Below are positions 36,624-46,787 of a stretch of DNA of 64,000 nucleotides, one piece after another. Numbering within the stretch: position 1 is the stretch's first letter; each line of letters starts with the position of its first letter. Position numbers and translations under genes: made by a program. The notes beneath the pieces were generated by a model. The model did not search any database. It was not told where the DNA came from and saw nothing but the letters and a program-made list of their open reading frames with translations. The DNA lies in the NCBI GenBank assembly GCA_963791315.1, contig CAWBRQ010000007.1, positions 558,001 through 622,000 of the forward strand, read 5' to 3'. This stretch comes from JACCZX01 sp963791315. Its GTDB lineage: Bacteria; Pseudomonadota; Gammaproteobacteria; Burkholderiales; Burkholderiaceae_F.

Positions 36624-38637
36624 GTGAACCCGGTCGCGATCACACTGTTGCTCGCGGTCGCGCTAGCGGTGTTCGGCGCGCTCGCGTGGCGCAAGCTCGC
36701 GATCGTTGTGAAGCTGGCGCCGGAGGTGCGCTGGGACCATCCGCTGGCGCGCTTTCATACCGTGCTGGTCAAGGGCTTCCTGCAGTCGCGCATGGTCGCG
36801 CGCGAATGGAAGCCGGGCCTGATGCACGCAGTGATCTTTCTCGGCTTCATGACACTGCTCGTGCGCAAAGTGCAGCTTCTCGTGATCGGTTACGACGAGA
36901 CCTTCGTCTATCGCGGGCTGGTGGGGGGAATGTTCGCGAGCTTCAAGGATCTCGTCGAGCTTGCGGTGCTTGCCGCAGTCGGCTACGCGCTCTGGAGGCG
37001 GCTGGTGCAGAAGCCCGTCCGGCTCGAGCGCAATCGCGAGGCGCTGGTGATTCTGTCGCTGATCGCGGCGATCATGGTCACCGATTTCCTGTTCGACGGC
37101 TTCCGCTTCGCGCTCAAGGTGCCGGCCGATCCAGGGATCGCGCACGAGCGATCGTTCGCCTTTGCGGGCGACGCGATCGCGCGGCTGTTTTCGGGGCTCT
37201 CGCCAGACGAGCTGGCCGCGGGGTACCAGGTGTCGTACTGGATGCAAATGCTGACGGTGCTCTGCTTTCTGGCGATCCTGCCTATCGGCGAGCATTTCCA
37301 CATCGTCACCGCGCTGCCCACGCTCTTTTTCCGGCGCGGCGGTCCGGCCAACCGCGTGCCGTTGCTGGACCTGGAAACGATCATGAACGGCAGCGATGCG
37401 AGTGAGATGAAGATCGGCGTGCGCACCGCGCGCGATTTGAGTTGGAAGGATGGACTCGACGCGTTCACGTGTACCGAATGCGGGCGGTGCAAGGACGCGT
37501 GTCCGACCTTTCTGACCGGCAAGCCTCTTTCGCTGAAATGGGTTTACGACAGTCTCAAGCAGCATCTGCTGGCGGAGCGCGATACGATCGTCGCCGGCGA
37601 CGACGCAGCGCTGCCGGCGCTGGTGGGCGGAGTGATCGCACCCGAGACGCTGTGGGCGTGCACGACGTGCGGCTATTGCGAAGCGGCGTGTCCGATCGAG
37701 CTTGAACACCTGCCACGCTTCTACCGCATGCGCCAGCATCAGGTTCTGATCGAAGGCGCTTTTCCGCACGAGCTCAAGGCCGTGTTCGACGCTTACGACG
37801 TGCAGAGCAATCCCTGGGGGATGCCGGCCGACACGCGCGGGAACTGGGCGAACGGCCTCGGTGTCCCCGTCGTGCAAACGCCCGAAGACGTGCAGGCGCC
37901 TGGATTACCTGTTTTACGTCGGGTCGGCGGAGTCGTTCGATCCGCGAGCGCAAAAGATCGCGATCGCGTTCGTCAAGATCCTCCAGCACGCCGGCATACG
38001 GTTCGGAATTCTCGGCGCGCGCGAAACGTCGACCGGGGAGTGTGTGCGCCGCGCCGGCAATGAAGTGCTGTTCCAGCAGCTCGCGCGAGCGCTGGTCGAG
38101 ACGCTGAACGGGCTCGGCGTGACGCGCATCGTGACTTGCGATCCGCACGCCTTCAATACCCTGAAGAACGAGTATCCCGACTTCGGTGGACACTACGAAG
38201 TCGTGCATCACACGCAGCTCATCGCGAGCCTCATCGCCGAGGGCCGCGTCCGCGTCGATCGGGCCTTCGAGCGCGTCATCTATCACGAGCCGTGCTACCT
38301 CGGCCGGCACAACGGTGAATACGAGGCGCCGCGCGCGATCATCGCCCACCTCACCCGGGACGCGCCTCTCGAGTTCGAGCTGCGCCGTGAAAAGTCGATG
38401 TGCTGCGGAGCCGGAGGCGCGCGAATGTGGATGGAAGAAAACATCGGCCGCCGCATCAACATCACGCGCGTCGAGCAGGCGTTGCCGCAGCAGCCGCTAG
38501 TGATCGCCACCGCCTGTCCTTATTGCGCGACGATGATGAGCGACGGCACCAAGGCACTCGAGCGCGAATCGGAAATCGCGACACGCGATATCGCCGAGTT
38601 GGTCGCTGACGCGCTTACGGAAAATCGGTCACAGTGA
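36624..38637 (+). CDS. Membrane-bound HdrD/EtfD-like iron-sulfur oxidoreductase, one frameshift
   Basis: Fusion of a NarI-like haem b membrane domain with a heterodisulfide-reductase-D-like domain, about 670 residues from GTG 36624. TM segments include PVAITLLLAVALAVFGALAW, LMHAVIFLGFMTLLV and LTVLCFLAILPIGEHFHIV. Two 4Fe-4S sites follow: CTECGRCKDACP and CTTCGYCEAACP. An extra base near 37900 splits the CCG part, which then reads LDYLFYVGSAESFDPRAQK. The first CCG repeat lacks most of its Cys (VGSAES, ETSTGE, TCDPHAFN). The second keeps HEPCYLGRHNGEYEAPRA and SMCCGAGG. A quinone oxidoreductase role is likely. No etfAB genes are present here. Confidence 0.85.
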
Positions 38638-38700
38638 GTCGGTAGCCGACGTAGATTCGCCGCATCTGCTTGTCGACCAACCTAACCCGCACGCGCGCAA

Positions 38701-38733
38701 AACACAAAGGGCGGGAATCCCGCCCTTTGTGTT
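38701..38733. terminator. Strong hairpin terminator
   Basis: Perfect 16-bp stem: AACACAAAGGGCGGGA pairs with TCCCGCCCTTTGTGTT around a minimal loop, flanked by A- and T-rich ends on each side. It lies between the end of the 29.5-38.6 kb operon and the stop of the cytochrome c' gene on the opposite strand, so it can serve both. Confidence 0.85.
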
Positions 38734-38746
38734 CGAGCATCGCCAA

Positions 38747-39250
38747 TTACTTGGGTACTTCGCCGGGCTCGGACTTGATGGTCTTGTAGTCGATCCCGTT
38801 GTCGGCAGGTGTTGCCATCTTCACGACTTTGATGAATCCGTACCCCATCGCCTGATGGCAGCCATTGCAATCATTGATTACGGCGGTGTACGCGGTGTCG
38901 AGAGCCTTCCAGTCCTTGGCCATGATCGCCTTGTTCACGGGCGCAAAGGTGTTCTCATAAAAGCCCTTCCACACCTTGTATTCGGCCGGCTTCGTAACGC
39001 TGGCGGGATTCATAGAGCCGTTCATGTATTTCGCCATGTACGCCGCGAGTGCCCAGTTTCCGTCCTTGGCCGCGAAGTAGATGTTCTGAAAACGGTCGCC
39101 TACCTCTCGCATCGGAATCGCGAATTTCGGCAGGGCACCCTTGACCTCGTCGATCTGCTTTTGCAGATCGGCTTCTGCCGCCAACGCAACCCCGCCACTC
39201 ATCGCGAACAGCGTGGCCGCCCAGATCATTTTGGTCTTGATGCTCACCAT
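38747..39250 (-). CDS. Cytochrome c'-like class II cytochrome c
   Basis: A 167-residue secreted cytochrome with its only haem site, CNGCHQAMGYGF, near the C-terminus, as in class II cytochromes. The signal peptide MVSIKTKMIWAATLFAMSGG ends near ALAAEA. The helical body contains FQNIYFAAKDGNWALAAYMA and WKGFYENTFAPVNKAI. The ATG at 39250 has GGGAG upstream. An Fnr-type box lies about 101 bp before the start. Members of this class bind NO or act in electron transfer; which applies here is not shown. Confidence 0.85.
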   Translation of the reverse strand: MVSIKTKMIWAATLFAMSGGVALAAEADLQKQIDEVKGALPKFAIPMREVGDRFQNIYFAAKDGNWALAAYMAKYMNGSMNPASVTKPAEYKVWKGFYENTFAPVNKAIMAKDWKALDTAYTAVINDCNGCHQAMGYGFIKVVKMATPADNGIDYKTIKSEPGEVPK

Positions 39251-39344
39251 TCTCACTCCCTTCTCGTTGCCTTGCTTGGGCAGCGACATCCAACTGAACA
39301 GTCTTTCCTTGCTAGCAGATTAACGATGTCAGGACGATGGACCA

Positions 39345-39358
39345 TTGATCAGTGTCAA
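39345..39358. promoter_or_regulatory. Fnr-type box upstream of the cytochrome c'-like gene
   Basis: TTGATCAGTGTCAA matches the consensus with one mismatch. The spacer 39251-39447 holds no gene. Confidence 0.65.
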
Positions 39359-39447
39359 AGATATCGTGGAAGGGTCGGACTCGTGCACGAGACGATAAAC
39401 AGCAGCAAGGTTGGCCGTTAAGCCATCCATGTTGTCAACCGATGCGC

Positions 39448-40834
39448 TTACAGCAGATCGATCACCCAGCCAGGAATCACACTCAACGCAATCGCCAGGA
39501 CGAGGCAGATGACGCCGGCGCCCAGTGTGAGCCGGCTGGAGGCGCGTCGATCTGGGGCGACCTCCCCGACGCTCATGAACAGGTACTGGATGATTCGCAG
39601 GTAGAAGTAGATTCCGAGGTAGCTGCCGATCAGGCCCAGCACCGCGTAGGTCGTGTAACCAGCTGCGATGACGTTCTTGAAGATCAGGAATTTCGCGATG
39701 AATCCCGGGAAGGGGGGAATGCCGGCGAGCGACAGCATCGCGATCGCGATCGCCACAGCGGCGTAGGGCTTGCGCTGGAAGAGTCCCTTCAGGTTTTCCA
39801 AGCGGTCCCGCGCCACATCGTCATCGCCCGCTGGAAGTGATGCAAATGCGAGGACATTCATCAGTCCATACGCCAGCACGTAGAAGGCGACGGCCTGGAA
39901 GCGGCCAGGCCCATCGCCCAGGAAGGCATAGAACAGGTATCCGGCGTGGGCGATGGCGGAGTAGGCCATCATGCGGCGGAAGCTCTGCTGGCGCATCGCA
40001 GTCAGGTTGCCCCAGACAATCGACAACAGTGGCAGCAAGGCGATGAGGTCCGCCATGGGCCGCGAGACGAGCGCCGTGTCGAACAACCGTACGGCAGCGA
40101 GCAGCACACCCGCTTTAACGATCGTGGCCATATAGGCAGTCACCGGGACGGTGGCGCCCTCGTAGGCGTCCGGCGCCCACGCGTGGAAAGGAACGATGGC
40201 CGCCTTGAGGAAGAAAGCCACGACGATCAGCGCTGCGCCCGCGCGAGCGAGCGGGTCGCTTGCGGGAAGCGCTTGGGCGAATGCGGAAAGCTCGAGTGAG
40301 CCACTCCATCCGTAAAGGAGCGAGGCACCCATCAGCAGCGTCGCGCTTGCGGTGCCGCCGAGTACCAGATACTTCAGCGCCGCCTCCGCGCTTTCGGGGC
40401 GCCGGAGCGCGAGCAGCACCAGCACGTAGACCGGCAGCGACATCAGCTCGAGGCCTAGGAAAAGAGTCAGGAAGCTGTCGGAAGACAGCAGCAGACAAAC
40501 GCCATAGAGCGACGACAGCACGAGGATATGGAATTGGCGATCGGCGAAGTCCTCGCGCGAGATCAGCAGCACCGGCACCGCAAGCGCGAGCACGATCGCT
40601 TTGGCAAGCAATGCGGTCGGGTCGACGGAGTATTGCCCGGGGAACGGCGCGGCCGACGTAGCCGGCGAGGGACAACCAACCTGCAACGGCGCAGGCAGCA
40701 GTCACCGTAAGCGCGGAAAGCAGCAATGCCGCGCGCGGTTTGCCTGCGGCGATCTCGAGGCCGATCAGCGCGACGATCCCCGCCAGCAGCAAATGCTCGG
40801 GCAGCATCGCGGTGAATACAGTCTGCCAGTTCAC
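39448..40834 (-). CDS. nuoN: NADH-quinone oxidoreductase subunit N, one frameshift
   Basis: Antiporter-like membrane subunit of complex I, about 462 residues. The GTG at 40834 (MNWQTVFTAMLPEHLLLAG) overlaps the nuoM stop. A single-base gain near 40650 breaks TM2-TM3. The rest is intact, with FLTLFLGLELMSLPVYVLV containing the conserved TM5 Glu, and the Lys-bearing VAFFLKAAIVPFHAWAPDAY. It is the last gene of the nuoA-N operon. Confidence 0.92.
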
Positions 40835-42384
40835 GGAATACTCCCCGACGCAACGGGAGCGGCGATGCGTTCGGTATTGACCAGTTGCTGGTAGTGCCGC
40901 GCGGCCATTTCGGTTTTGCGCATCGGCTCAGCGGGAAACAGCCCGAGCGCGAAGATGGCGACCACAATGACCGCAAGGATCGCTTTCTCACGCAGATCGA
41001 GATCGCTGAAGGGCTGGTGCGGCGCCTTTGCAACTCCGAAGAGCAGGCGCTGCGCGAGCCACAGCATGTAGAGCGCGCCGAGAACGACGCCGCCCACTGC
41101 GCTCACGCTCAATATCAGCGGATACGTGGCCCCCTGCTGATACTGCGGCCACGCCGCGGCGAACGCGCCGAGCAGCACCAGGAATTCGCCCGTGAAACCA
41201 CTTGTGGTCGGCAAACCCAGCGATGCCAGCGTGAGGACCGCGAAGAACACGGCGTACATGGGCAAGATCTTCGCGAGACCTCCGTAGGCGGCGAGGTCGC
41301 GCGAGTGACAGCGCTCGTAGATCATCCCGACCATCAGGAAAAGGCCGCCCGCGATCAGGCCATGGCTCACCATCTGAATCACCGCGCCCTGGATGCCGAG
41401 TAGGTTGAAGCTCACCAGGCCGAGCATCACGTATCCGAGGTGGCTGATCGACGAGTACGCAATGACCTTCTTGATGTCGGTTTGCACCAACGCCAGGCAC
41501 GCCCCATAGAGGATGCTCACGACGGCGAGCGTGCCGATCAGCGGTGCGAGCAGGTGTGTCGCGTCGGGGAAGAGCGGGAAACCGAGCTTCATGAAGCCGT
41601 AGGTGCCCATCTTCAGGAGCACGCCGGCAAGGATCACCGAGCCCGCGGTCGGAGCCTCGACGTGTGCGTCCGGCAGCCACGTGTGAAACGGCACGATCGG
41701 CACCTTGATCGCGAAGGAAAGCCCGAACGCAGCGAGCAAGATCGTCTGCACGTCGAGAGGAAGCTGCGCGTGGTACAGGTCGGCGAATGCGAACGACGTG
41801 ATGCCCGTCGTGGCATTGAGCGAGACCACAAGGTAGATCACCGCCGCGAGCATCAGGATGCTGCCGAACGCGGTGTAGAGCACGAACTTGATCGTGGCGT
41901 AGATGCGGCGCTCGCCGCCCCAGATGCCGATGATCAGGAACATCGGGATCAGCATCGCTTCCCAGAAGAGATAGAACAGAAACAGGTCCTGCGCGAGGAA
42001 AGTGCCGAGCATCGTGAACTGGATCAGCAACACCATCGCGTAGAACAGCTTCACGTCCTTCGTGATCGCGTTGAATGCGCTCGCGACCACCAGTGGGCCA
42101 AGAAACGCAGTTAGCAGCACCAGCAGCAGGTTGTAGCCATCGAGCCCAATCTGGTAGTACACGCCCCAATCTGCGATCCAGGGCACGCGAGTCTCGAACT
42201 GCAGTCCAGCGACGGTCGCATCGAAGCGCGTGTACAGCCAGGCTGCGAGTAAGAACTGAACGGCCATCACGGCGAACGAGAGCCCACGCATCAGGTCCTC
42301 GCGCGGCGCGGGCACGCACAGCAGCAGCGCAATGCCGATCACCGGCAGGAAGAGCACAAGGTTGAGGATCGCGGCTTCAGACAT
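40831..42384 (-). CDS. nuoM: NADH-quinone oxidoreductase subunit M
   Basis: A 517-residue antiporter-like proton-pumping subunit of complex I, intact. The start MSEAAILNLVLFLPVIGIAL at 42384 overlaps the nuoL end by eight bases. Conserved elements are LFLFYLFWEAMLIPMFLIIG with the TM5 Glu, FAIKVPIVPFHTWLPDAHVE with Lys and His of the pump path, and VQTDIKKVIAYSSISHLGYV. Confidence 0.95.
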   Translation of the reverse strand: MSEAAILNLVLFLPVIGIALLLCVPAPREDLMRGLSFAVMAVQFLLAAWLYTRFDATVAGLQFETRVPWIADWGVYYQIGLDGYNLLLVLLTAFLGPLVVASAFNAITKDVKLFYAMVLLIQFTMLGTFLAQDLFLFYLFWEAMLIPMFLIIGIWGGERRIYATIKFVLYTAFGSILMLAAVIYLVVSLNATTGITSFAFADLYHAQLPLDVQTILLAAFGLSFAIKVPIVPFHTWLPDAHVEAPTAGSVILAGVLLKMGTYGFMKLGFPLFPDATHLLAPLIGTLAVVSILYGACLALVQTDIKKVIAYSSISHLGYVMLGLVSFNLLGIQGAVIQMVSHGLIAGGLFLMVGMIYERCHSRDLAAYGGLAKILPMYAVFFAVLTLASLGLPTTSGFTGEFLVLLGAFAAAWPQYQQGATYPLILSVSAVGGVVLGALYMLWLAQRLLFGVAKAPHQPFSDLDLREKAILAVIVVAIFALGLFPAEPMRKTEMAARHYQQLVNTERIAAPVASGSIP

Positions 42385-44265
42385 GCCGCAAGCTCCACGC
42401 GAGCGTCGCGACGATCCCGGCCAGCACGAGAAAAGCGTACAGGTGCAGGTTTCCGGTCTGTATACGGCCGAGCACGCCGGCGGTGCGCTGCCCGAGCGCG
42501 GCCAGTCCGTGCAGCGAACCATCGAGGATGCGATAGTCGCCGAAGCGCAGGAAAACGCGATCCGAGATCCACAGCAGCGGTCGGCCGATCAATGTTTCGT
42601 ACGCTTCGTCTACGAAGTATTTGCCCGAGAGCACACGGTGCAACGCGGGCAATGCACGGCGTACGCGCGCGGCGCGCGTTGCGCCGAAGCCGAACAGGTA
42701 CGCTGCGCCGGCGAGCCCCGCCAGCGCGATCGCGATCGACGCAGCGACCACATAGTGCTCGTAGTGTTCAAGCCGCGGATCGACCGCGGGCAGCGGCAGC
42801 AGTGGTTCGAGAAAGTGCGGTAGCGCGAGGAACCCGCCGACTGTGGACAAAATCGCCAGCACGATCAGCACGGAGGTCATTGAACGCGGCGATTCGTGGA
42901 CGTGGTGCTCGACTTCGGGAGCCATCCGCGATCGGCCAAAGAACGTGAGCCATAGCAAGCGGAACATGTAGAAAGAGGTCAGCAGTGCCGTGCCCGCCGC
43001 TACGGCGAAGAGCAGCGGCGAACCCCCGCGGCTGCTGGCGAGCGAGTACCAGAGGATCTCGTCCTTTGAGAAGAAGCCGGCGAGTGGGGGTAGTCCGGCG
43101 ATAGCACCCGTGGCAACCGCGAACGTCACGAAGGTGATGGGAATTTTCCGCGCCAAAGCGCCCATCTTCGTGATGTCCTGCTCGCCCGCGAGCGCGTGGA
43201 TCACGCTGCCGGCGCCGAGAAAGAGACAGGCCTTGAAGAACGCGTGCGTATAGAGGTGAAAGATGGCCGCGCCGTAGGCGCCGACGCCGAGCGCCACGAA
43301 CATGAAGCCGAGCTGCGAGATCGTCGAGTACGCGAGCACCTTCTTCATGTCGGTCTGCACGACGGCGACCGTCGCGGCGAAGAACGCCGTGGCCGCGCCC
43401 ACTGCGGCGATCACTGCGGAGGCTTCCGGCGCGTGCAGGTAGATGCCCGACAGTCGCGCCACCAGATACACGCCGGCGGTGACCATGGTCGCCGCGTGGA
43501 TCAGCGCCGAGACCGGTGTCGGTCCGGCCATCGCGTCGGGCAACCAGACGTGCAGCGGGATCTGCGCCGACTTGCCGCACGCACCGATGAACAACAGAAT
43601 GCCCACGAGGCTCGCTGAGACGGCGGCACCGGTCCCGCCAGGAACGCGGCGTTGATCCGGTCCATGTCGAGCGTGCCGAGCGCCGAGTAGAGCGCGAACA
43701 TCCCCACCAGGAAACCGGCGTCGCCGATGCGGTTGGTGATGAAGGCTTTCTTCCCGGCGCGCGCCTTGTCGGGATCTTCGAACCAGAAACCGATCAGCAG
43801 ATAGGACGCGAGCCCCACGCCTTCCCATCCCACGAAGAGCACGAGCAGCGACCGGCCCAACACGAGCAGCAGCATGAAGAACAGAAAGAGGTTCAGGTAG
43901 GCGAAATAGCGTGCGTAGCTCGCGTCCTCCTTCATGTAGCCGATCGAGTAGATGTGGATCAGCGAGCCCACGCCGGTTACGATCAACACCATCACCGCAG
44001 TGAGGCGGTCGAAGTAAAACGAGATCGCGAAGACATCCGTACCCACGATTGCCCAGTCGTATGCGGCCTCGACGAGGGGCGCTCCACCTGCGGCCTGCAA
44101 ATCGAGGAAACACTTGACCGCCGCGAAGAACGCAAGGACCGGAAGCCCGCAGGCGACTACCGAAACGAATCGTTTGCCCAGGCGATTGCCAAGGAGCCCG
44201 TTCAGCAGGAACCCGGCGAGCGGCAACAGGACGATGACGGTCAGCAAGGGGGGGTTCATCTGCAA
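42377..44265 (-). CDS. nuoL: NADH-quinone oxidoreductase subunit L, one frameshift
   Basis: The largest antiporter-like subunit of complex I, about 630 residues, with the long C-terminal lateral helix. The N-terminal part runs MNPPLLTVIVLLPLAGFLLN to FWFEDPDKARAGKKAFITNR. An indel near 43625 separates it from LVGILLFIGACGKSAQIPLH, which contains the pump Lys and VWLPDAMAGPTPVSALIHAA. The start is ATG 44265 or 44259. It ends ATLAWSLRHV, overlapping nuoM. Confidence 0.93.
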
Positions 44266-44571
44266 CTATCCCTTGAGGTCCGCGAAGGCGCCGAGGTCCA
44301 TCGAGCGCTTGTGGCGTACCAGCAGCAGCACGATGGGTATCGCGATCGCGATTTCGGCAGCCGCTACGACGAAGACGAGGAATACCAGCACGGTTGCCGC
44401 CGCGGCGTTTGCCTGCTGCTGCGCAAACACGACCAGGCTCAGGTTCACGCCATTGAGCATCAACTCCATGCACATCAACATGACCAGTACGTTGCGACGG
44501 ACGATTACGCCAAGAAGCCCGATTGCGAAGAGCGCGATGCTCGCCCAACCCACGAGTTGCAAACTATCCAC
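44266..44571 (-). CDS. nuoK: NADH-quinone oxidoreductase subunit K
   Basis: A 101-residue three-helix subunit. The conserved membrane Glu residues are in VMLMCMELMLNGVNLSLV and VVAAAEIAIAIPIVLLLVR. It overlaps nuoJ by eight bases and abuts nuoL. Confidence 0.95.
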   Translation of the reverse strand: MDSLQLVGWASIALFAIGLLGVIVRRNVLVMLMCMELMLNGVNLSLVVFAQQQANAAAATVLVFLVFVVAAAEIAIAIPIVLLLVRHKRSMDLGAFADLKG

Positions 44572-45055
44572 GGCTGCGTCCGAGGTTGATCACAGAGAGC
44601 GCCGCCACGACGGCTGCGACGAGCAGCACGGAAACGAGCTCGAAGTGCAGCCAGTAATCGTTCAGGAAGGCCACCGAGAAAGGTTGAACGCCGTAGGACG
44701 GGCCCGCGACAAACGGCCGAAGTCCTTCCCATACGCCGCGCCCGAGCAGCGTAAGCAGTACGAAGAAGGCAATGACTCCCGGTACGAGCAGCCACGAGAA
44801 GCGGCGCGCACTCAAAGGGTCACGCATGTCAAGCAGCATGATCACGTACACCATGAACACCATCACGGCGCCGACGTAGATCAGTACCTGGAAGACAGCG
44901 ATCGCGTGCGCCCCGAGCATGGCGTACACGCCTGCGATCGATAGCATGGTGACGATCAGCGCGAGCGCAACGCGCATCGGGTGACGCAACACAAGCATCG
45001 ATATCGCACTCGCAAGCGCCGAACCGATGAATACGTACAGGAGGAGTGTGTTCAT
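44564..45055 (-). CDS. nuoJ: NADH-quinone oxidoreductase subunit J
   Basis: A 163-residue membrane subunit, MNTLLLYVFIGSALASAISM at the start. The conserved TM3 region is AVFQVLIYVGAVMVFMVYVI. The ATG at 45055 shares one base with the nuoI stop (TAATG). Confidence 0.94.
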   Translation of the reverse strand: MNTLLLYVFIGSALASAISMLVLRHPMRVALALIVTMLSIAGVYAMLGAHAIAVFQVLIYVGAVMVFMVYVIMLLDMRDPLSARRFSWLLVPGVIAFFVLLTLLGRGVWEGLRPFVAGPSYGVQPFSVAFLNDYWLHFELVSVLLVAAVVAALSVINLGRSRG

Positions 45056-45627
45056 TACTCCGCGCCTTCGATCCTTCCCGCAGCGGGCACAGGGTAGGGT
45101 TTGGCCGGGTCGCGCTGGGGATTCCAGGTAAGCAACTCGCCGAGCGACAGCCACATGTGGTCGCGATCGAGCGCGGGCAGGTCCGGCACTTCCTTGACCA
45201 TGCGGATGGCGTCCTCAGGACAGGCCTCGACACAAAGCCCGCAGAAGATGCAGCGCGAATAGTCAATCTCGAAGCGCGCCGGATACTTCGGATGCGCCAG
45301 GTCGTCGGGGTCGAACGCAGCCTCGATCTCGATCACCTTCGCTGGGCATACGGTCGCGCACAGGTTGCAGGCGATGCACTGCGGCTTACCGTTCGGGCGC
45401 TGCGTGAGGACGTGTTTGCCGCGGTTGCGCTCGGCGTAGTCGGCACGCGTTTGTTCGGGGTAGTAGGTGGTCAGCGCGCCCTTACGCCCCGTTATCCAGC
45501 GCCACATGTTGCGCGTGAAGATGCGGCCGGTGATGAGCAGCCCGCGCGTGATCTCGAAGATGTAGGCGCGCTCCCACCACGACATCGTGCGGCGGTTCCA
45601 GTACTGCTTGCGGGGATAAGGTTTCAT
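45055..45627 (-). CDS. nuoI: NADH-quinone oxidoreductase subunit I
   Basis: A 190-residue subunit holding clusters N6a and N6b. The two ferredoxin motifs are CIACNLCATVCPAKVIEIE and CIFCGLCVEACPEDAIRM. The N-terminus MKPYPRKQYWNRRTMSWWER with the amphipathic ITRGLLITGRIFTRN segment contacts the membrane. The ATG at 45627 overlaps the nuoH stop. Confidence 0.94.
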   Translation of the reverse strand: MKPYPRKQYWNRRTMSWWERAYIFEITRGLLITGRIFTRNMWRWITGRKGALTTYYPEQTRADYAERNRGKHVLTQRPNGKPQCIACNLCATVCPAKVIEIEAAFDPDDLAHPKYPARFEIDYSRCIFCGLCVEACPEDAIRMVKEVPDLPALDRDHMWLSLGELLTWNPQRDPAKPYPVPAAGRIEGAE

Positions 45628-46787
45628 GCAGCCCCGTTTGCGCGGCCGATCGCCCAGAGCGCTACCGCAGTCACCGTGAGGTTCGCGAGCGCGAGCGGAA
45701 ACATGAACTTCCATGCAAAGGAAAGGAGCTGGTCGTAGCGAAAGCGCGGCAGCGACCAACGCACCAGGATCTGGAAGCTGCACATCAAAAACACTTTCGC
45801 CAGGAAGACGACGAGCTGGATTAATACGACGGCGGCGTGCGGTAGCTGCACGACGTGGCCGCCAGGCAAGACAAACCCGGCGTCGGTCATGAATGGCAGG
45901 TTGTACCCACCGAGGAAAAGCGTGGTGAAAAGAGCGCCGATGATCGCGATCTCGATGAACTCGGCGAACATGAAGAGTCCCATCTTCATCGCGCTGTACT
46001 CGGTGAAGTAGCCGGCGATCAGCTCTGACTCCGCCTCCGGCAGATCGAACGGAATGCGCTTGTTCTCGGCGATGGCTGCGACTAGGAAGAGAATCGCGGC
46101 GAACGGCTGGAGGAAGATTCCCCAAGCCGGAAGGAAGCCTAAGAGCACGCCGGACTGCTGTTCAGCGATCGCGCGCAGGTCGACCGTTCCGTAGATGAGG
46201 ATCAGCCCGAGCACGGTGAGCCCCATCACGACCTCGTACGAGATCATCTGCGAGCCGGCGCGCAGCGCACCCAGCAGCGAGAACTTGTTGTTCGACGACC
46301 ATCCGGCCAGCATCGCGCCGATGATGGTGATGCCGCCGAAGGCGAAGACTACGAGCAAGCCAGCGTCGAGTTGCGCGATCTGCAGCGCATAGGTGCGCTC
46401 GCCGAACCAGTCGGACAAGGCCGGCACGCCGCGCAGTAATGTTGCAGGCTCTAGCGTGCCGCCGAAGGGAATGACCGCGAACACGAGGAGCACCGGCGTA
46501 AACACGACCCAAGGCGCGATCGCGTAGGCGAAACGGTCATAGGAGTCGGGGTGGAAGTCTTCTTTGAGAAGCATCTTGAGTCCGTCGGCGATGCCGTGGA
46601 ACAGGCCCAGCCATACGAGCTTTACTTGCGTGAACGGAAGGCGGATATAGGCGCGGTTCGCGCCGATGCGGTCAGACATGATGGCTGCTTGCTTGCGCTC
46701 CACCCAGGTAAGGATCGTGCCGAACGTGAGCAGCACGCCGATCACGTAGCTGATGAACACGATGTGGATCACCAGGTCCTGAATCAT
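45624..46787 (-). CDS. nuoH: NADH-quinone oxidoreductase subunit H
   Basis: A 387-residue membrane subunit at the quinone chamber. The start MIQDLVIHIVFISYVIGVLL is at ATG 46787, which overlaps the nuoG stop. Conserved regions are TWVERKQAAIMSDRIGANRA, IADGLKMLLKEDF, AENKRIPFDLPEAESELIAG and YFTEYSAMKMGLFMFAEF. Confidence 0.95.
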   Translation of the reverse strand: MIQDLVIHIVFISYVIGVLLTFGTILTWVERKQAAIMSDRIGANRAYIRLPFTQVKLVWLGLFHGIADGLKMLLKEDFHPDSYDRFAYAIAPWVVFTPVLLVFAVIPFGGTLEPATLLRGVPALSDWFGERTYALQIAQLDAGLLVVFAFGGITIIGAMLAGWSSNNKFSLLGALRAGSQMISYEVVMGLTVLGLILIYGTVDLRAIAEQQSGVLLGFLPAWGIFLQPFAAILFLVAAIAENKRIPFDLPEAESELIAGYFTEYSAMKMGLFMFAEFIEIAIIGALFTTLFLGGYNLPFMTDAGFVLPGGHVVQLPHAAVVLIQLVVFLAKVFLMCSFQILVRWSLPRFRYDQLLSFAWKFMFPLALANLTVTAVALWAIGRANGAA

